Position numbers and translations under genes: made by a program. A DNA stretch of 44,024 nucleotides from an uncultured Candidatus Saccharibacteria bacterium (GTDB lineage: Bacteria > Patescibacteriota > Saccharimonadia > Saccharimonadales > Saccharimonadaceae), in assembly GCA_937858705.1 (NCBI GenBank), contig CALLZM010000029.1, positions 1 to 44,024 of the forward strand, given 5' to 3'. The notes under the pieces are model-generated. The model ran no database searches, was not told the DNA's origin, and worked only from the letters and a program-made list of their open reading frames with translations. Positions 42,064 to 44,024 of this stretch are shown here, one piece after another (the stretch's first letter is position 1; every line of letters starts with the position of its first letter).

Positions 42064-44024
42064 CTACAACTTCGCTTTTATATCTTTGATAAGATCCCGT
42101 AGCTCAGCTGCTTTCTCAAACTCTAGGTTTGCACTTGCGAGATCCATTTGCCCAGTAAGTTCTTTTATGAGTGTGCGGTATTCTTCTTTTGGTATTTTTT
42201 TCAGATCAATTTTTGGCGTAGCATCCTCTTTCATCGGTATAATCGCTCGCAATCCTTCGCCAATTTCTTTAGCAATGCTGGTTGGCGTAATGCCATGCTC
42301 GGTATTATATGCTTCCTGAATTGCCCGACGGCGATTGGTTTCATCAATAGCTTTTTTCATACTGTCGGTCGTTCTGTCGGCATACATAATCACCCGTCCC
42401 TCGACATGCCGCGCCGCTCGACCAATAGTCTGAATAAGTGAAGTTTCTGAACGCAAGAAACCCTCCTTATCGGCATCGATAATAGCGACTAAGCTCACCT
42501 CTGGTAGGTCTAACCCCTCTCGCAAAAGGTTGATGCCAACCAATACATCGTATACACCCGACCGCAAATCACGCAAAATATCACCTCGCTCTAGCGTATC
42601 GACTTCACTATGAATATACGCCGTCTTAACGCCCATTTCTTGCAGGTAACTACTGAGGTCTTCCGCCATTCGCTTGGTGAGCGTCGTCACTAACACTCGC
42701 TGACCTTTCGCTGTGACTTCACGAATTTCTGAGATAAGGTTATCTACCTGATACTCACTGGGGCGAATTTCAATGCTCGGATCTAGCAGCCCTGTCGGAC
42801 GAATGATCTGCTCGGCTGGCTTTGGCGAATGCTCCAGCTCATAACCACCAGGTGTCGCCGATACAAATATGGCTCTATTGATATGCTTTTCGAACTCGTC
42901 AAACCGAAGCGGACGATTATCAAGCGCGCTTGGCAAGCGAAAGCCGTGTTCAACCAGCACTTCTTTTCGTGCTCGATCGCCATTATACATGCCCCTCACC
43001 TGCGAAACAGTCACATGGCTTTCGTCTATGAACAATAAGAAGTCGTCTGGAAAATAATCAAGTAGTGTCGCCGGCTGTTCACCTGGCGCGCGATTGGTGA
43101 GATACCGTGAATAATTTTCGATGCCCTTTACAAATCCTGTTTGTTCGAGCATTTCGAGATCATATTTTGTGCGCTGGCTCAACCGCTGAGCTTCAAGAAA
43201 TTTCTGTTCTCGCTCAAAAAAGGCCAACCGCTCATCAAACTCTTTTGCTATGCCCTTTATTGCTTCAGCGATCTTATCTTTTGGTGTAACATAGTGGCTA
43301 GACGGAAATATCTGTACCGTGCTCGGCTCGGCTATTATTTCACCAGTCAACGCATCGATAGTCGTAATCCGCTCCACTTCATCACCGAAAAAATCAATCC
43401 GATAAGCCTTGTCGCTCCCCGACGGAAACACATCTACTACATCGCCTCGTACTCGGAAGGTACCTCTAGCAAAATCGATGTCATTTCGCTGGTATTGAAT
43501 ATCGGTAAGATGGCGCAAAAACTTATCTCGTATTCGTCGTTCGCCTTTTTTGACCGTCAGTGACATATCGGTATAATTATCTGGCGAGCCAATACCATAA
43601 ATACAACTCACACTAGCCACAATAATACAATCGCGCCGTGTCAGAAGTGCCGAGGTAGCCGCATGGCGCAAACGATCGATCTCCTCATTTATTTTGCTGT
43701 CTTTTTCGATGTAAGTATCGCTACTGGCAATATAGGCTTCTGGCTGATAATAATCGAAATAGGAGACAAAATAATGCACTTCGTTGTCTGGAAAAAATGA
43801 CTTAAATTCGCTGTATAACTGCGCCGCCAGAGTTTTATTATGCGCCAAAACCAGAGTAGGTACGCCAGCTTGAGCGATGATATTCGCCATAGTAAAGGTC
43901 TTACCGCTACCAGTTACTCCGAGTAAAGTCTGCTCTCGCTCGCCTTTTTTGAGTCCATCTACCAACTGAGCAATCGCCTGCGGCTGATCGCCTGTAGGTT
44001 CATACTTTGCCGATAAATGGAACG
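42064..44024 (-). CDS. uvrB: Excinuclease ABC subunit B, 5' end beyond the window
   Basis: Damage-recognition helicase of nucleotide excision repair. Reading on to the window edge adds [20 protein letters not shown], the standard UvrB N-terminus, so only a few codons are missing and no TTG start at 43965 is needed. Visible are Walker A GVTGSGKT, the beta-hairpin region [25 protein letters not shown], the helicase motif QTIGRAARH and the C-terminal UVR domain ([20 protein letters not shown]). The gat promoter follows its stop codon. Confidence 0.96.
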   Translation of the reverse strand, partial: FHLSAKYEPTGDQPQAIAQLVDGLKKGEREQTLLGVTGSGKTFTMANIIAQAGVPTLVLAHNKTLAAQLYSEFKSFFPDNEVHYFVSYFDYYQPEAYIASSDTYIEKDSKINEEIDRLRHAATSALLTRRDCIIVASVSCIYGIGSPDNYTDMSLTVKKGERRIRDKFLRHLTDIQYQRNDIDFARGTFRVRGDVVDVFPSGSDKAYRIDFFGDEVERITTIDALTGEIIAEPSTVQIFPSSHYVTPKDKIAEAIKGIAKEFDERLAFFEREQKFLEAQRLSQRTKYDLEMLEQTGFVKGIENYSRYLTNRAPGEQPATLLDYFPDDFLLFIDESHVTVSQVRGMYNGDRARKEVLVEHGFRLPSALDNRPLRFDEFEKHINRAIFVSATPGGYELEHSPKPAEQIIRPTGLLDPSIEIRPSEYQVDNLISEIREVTAKGQRVLVTTLTKRMAEDLSSYLQEMGVKTAYIHSEVDTLERGDILRDLRSGVYDVLVGINLLREGLDLPEVSLVAIIDADKEGFLRSETSLIQTIGRAARHVEGRVIMYADRTTDSMKKAIDETNRRRAIQEAYNTEHGITPTSIAKEIGEGLRAIIPMKEDATPKIDLKKIPKEEYRTLIKELTGQMDLASANLEFEKAAELRDLIKDIKAKL

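Noticed and set aside
43963-43965. TTG at 43965 as the uvrB start
   Set aside because: The upstream codons to the window edge encode the standard UvrB N-terminus, so the gene simply runs off the window.
1-44024. CRISPR arrays, insertion sequences, prophage or integrated element
   Set aside because: I saw no repeated spacered units, transposase or integrase genes, or flanking direct repeats.
1-44024. Recoded TGA (Gly or Trp)
   Set aside because: TGA ends gatA and the gene at 3999 in ATGA overlaps, and recognised genes read through without in-frame TGA.

Overview
The window looks like a stretch of a compact, streamlined bacterial chromosome, most likely Candidatus Saccharibacteria (TM7, Patescibacteria/CPR). 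This is an inference. It rests on very tight packing, tail-to-tail gene overlaps of 11-17 bp, a core of housekeeping genes without biosynthetic operons, lineage-typical orphan membrane proteins, and TGA used as an ordinary stop (for example at the ends of gatA and of the gene at 3999-4805). The last point argues against the Gracilibacteria/SR1 code. I see no insertion sequence, CRISPR array or prophage.

Layout. 1-53 is the 3' part of tRNA-Leu(UAG) with its terminator. 206-2417 carries a small membrane protein with a probable N-terminal frameshift and a GH13 alpha-glucosidase. 2404-9837 (minus) holds a HIT protein and then the run tyrS-pgm-recG-(phospholipase C-like)-rsmD. 9897-12524 is a class A penicillin-binding protein. 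12595-19500 (minus) carries nusA, CIRCE-controlled clpC coupled to a membrane zincin, and radA with a PIN-TRAM protein. 19646-22530 (minus) has an ABC-2 exporter operon and a secreted HNH nuclease. 22554-28364 has pepN, an RNase HII-YraN fusion, rplS, a second HIT protein and malic enzyme. 28354-35434 has an FHA-PP2C phosphatase, a PilB/GspE ATPase, a TrmH methyltransferase and dnaE. 35488-38423 has small membrane and orphan proteins and a GalU-like enzyme. 38466-42021 is gatC-gatA-(membrane HEPN-like)-gatB, followed by uvrB running off the right edge.

How the genes fit together. GH13 glucosidase, phosphoglucomutase and the GalU-like enzyme can form a glucan to glucose-1-phosphate to UDP-glucose route, with malic enzyme feeding pyruvate metabolism. 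Secreted nuclease and M1 aminopeptidase suit a scavenging lifestyle. PBP1A, PilB and the ABC exporter are envelope functions. recG, radA, uvrB, dnaE and rnhB cover replication and repair. tyrS, gatCAB, rplS, rsmD, trmH and nusA serve translation and transcription.

The strongest non-gene signal is regulatory. At about 16 transcription-unit starts a TATAAT/TACAAT-type -10 box, often preceded by TG one base upstream, lies only 6-7 nt before the ATG. Transcription would then start at or next to the first codon, giving leaderless mRNAs. Most operon-internal and long-leader genes use AGGAG-type ribosome-binding sites instead. This signal also corrects several start codons (dnaE, pilB, the FHA-PP2C gene, the HNH nuclease, pepN, the gene at 35488).
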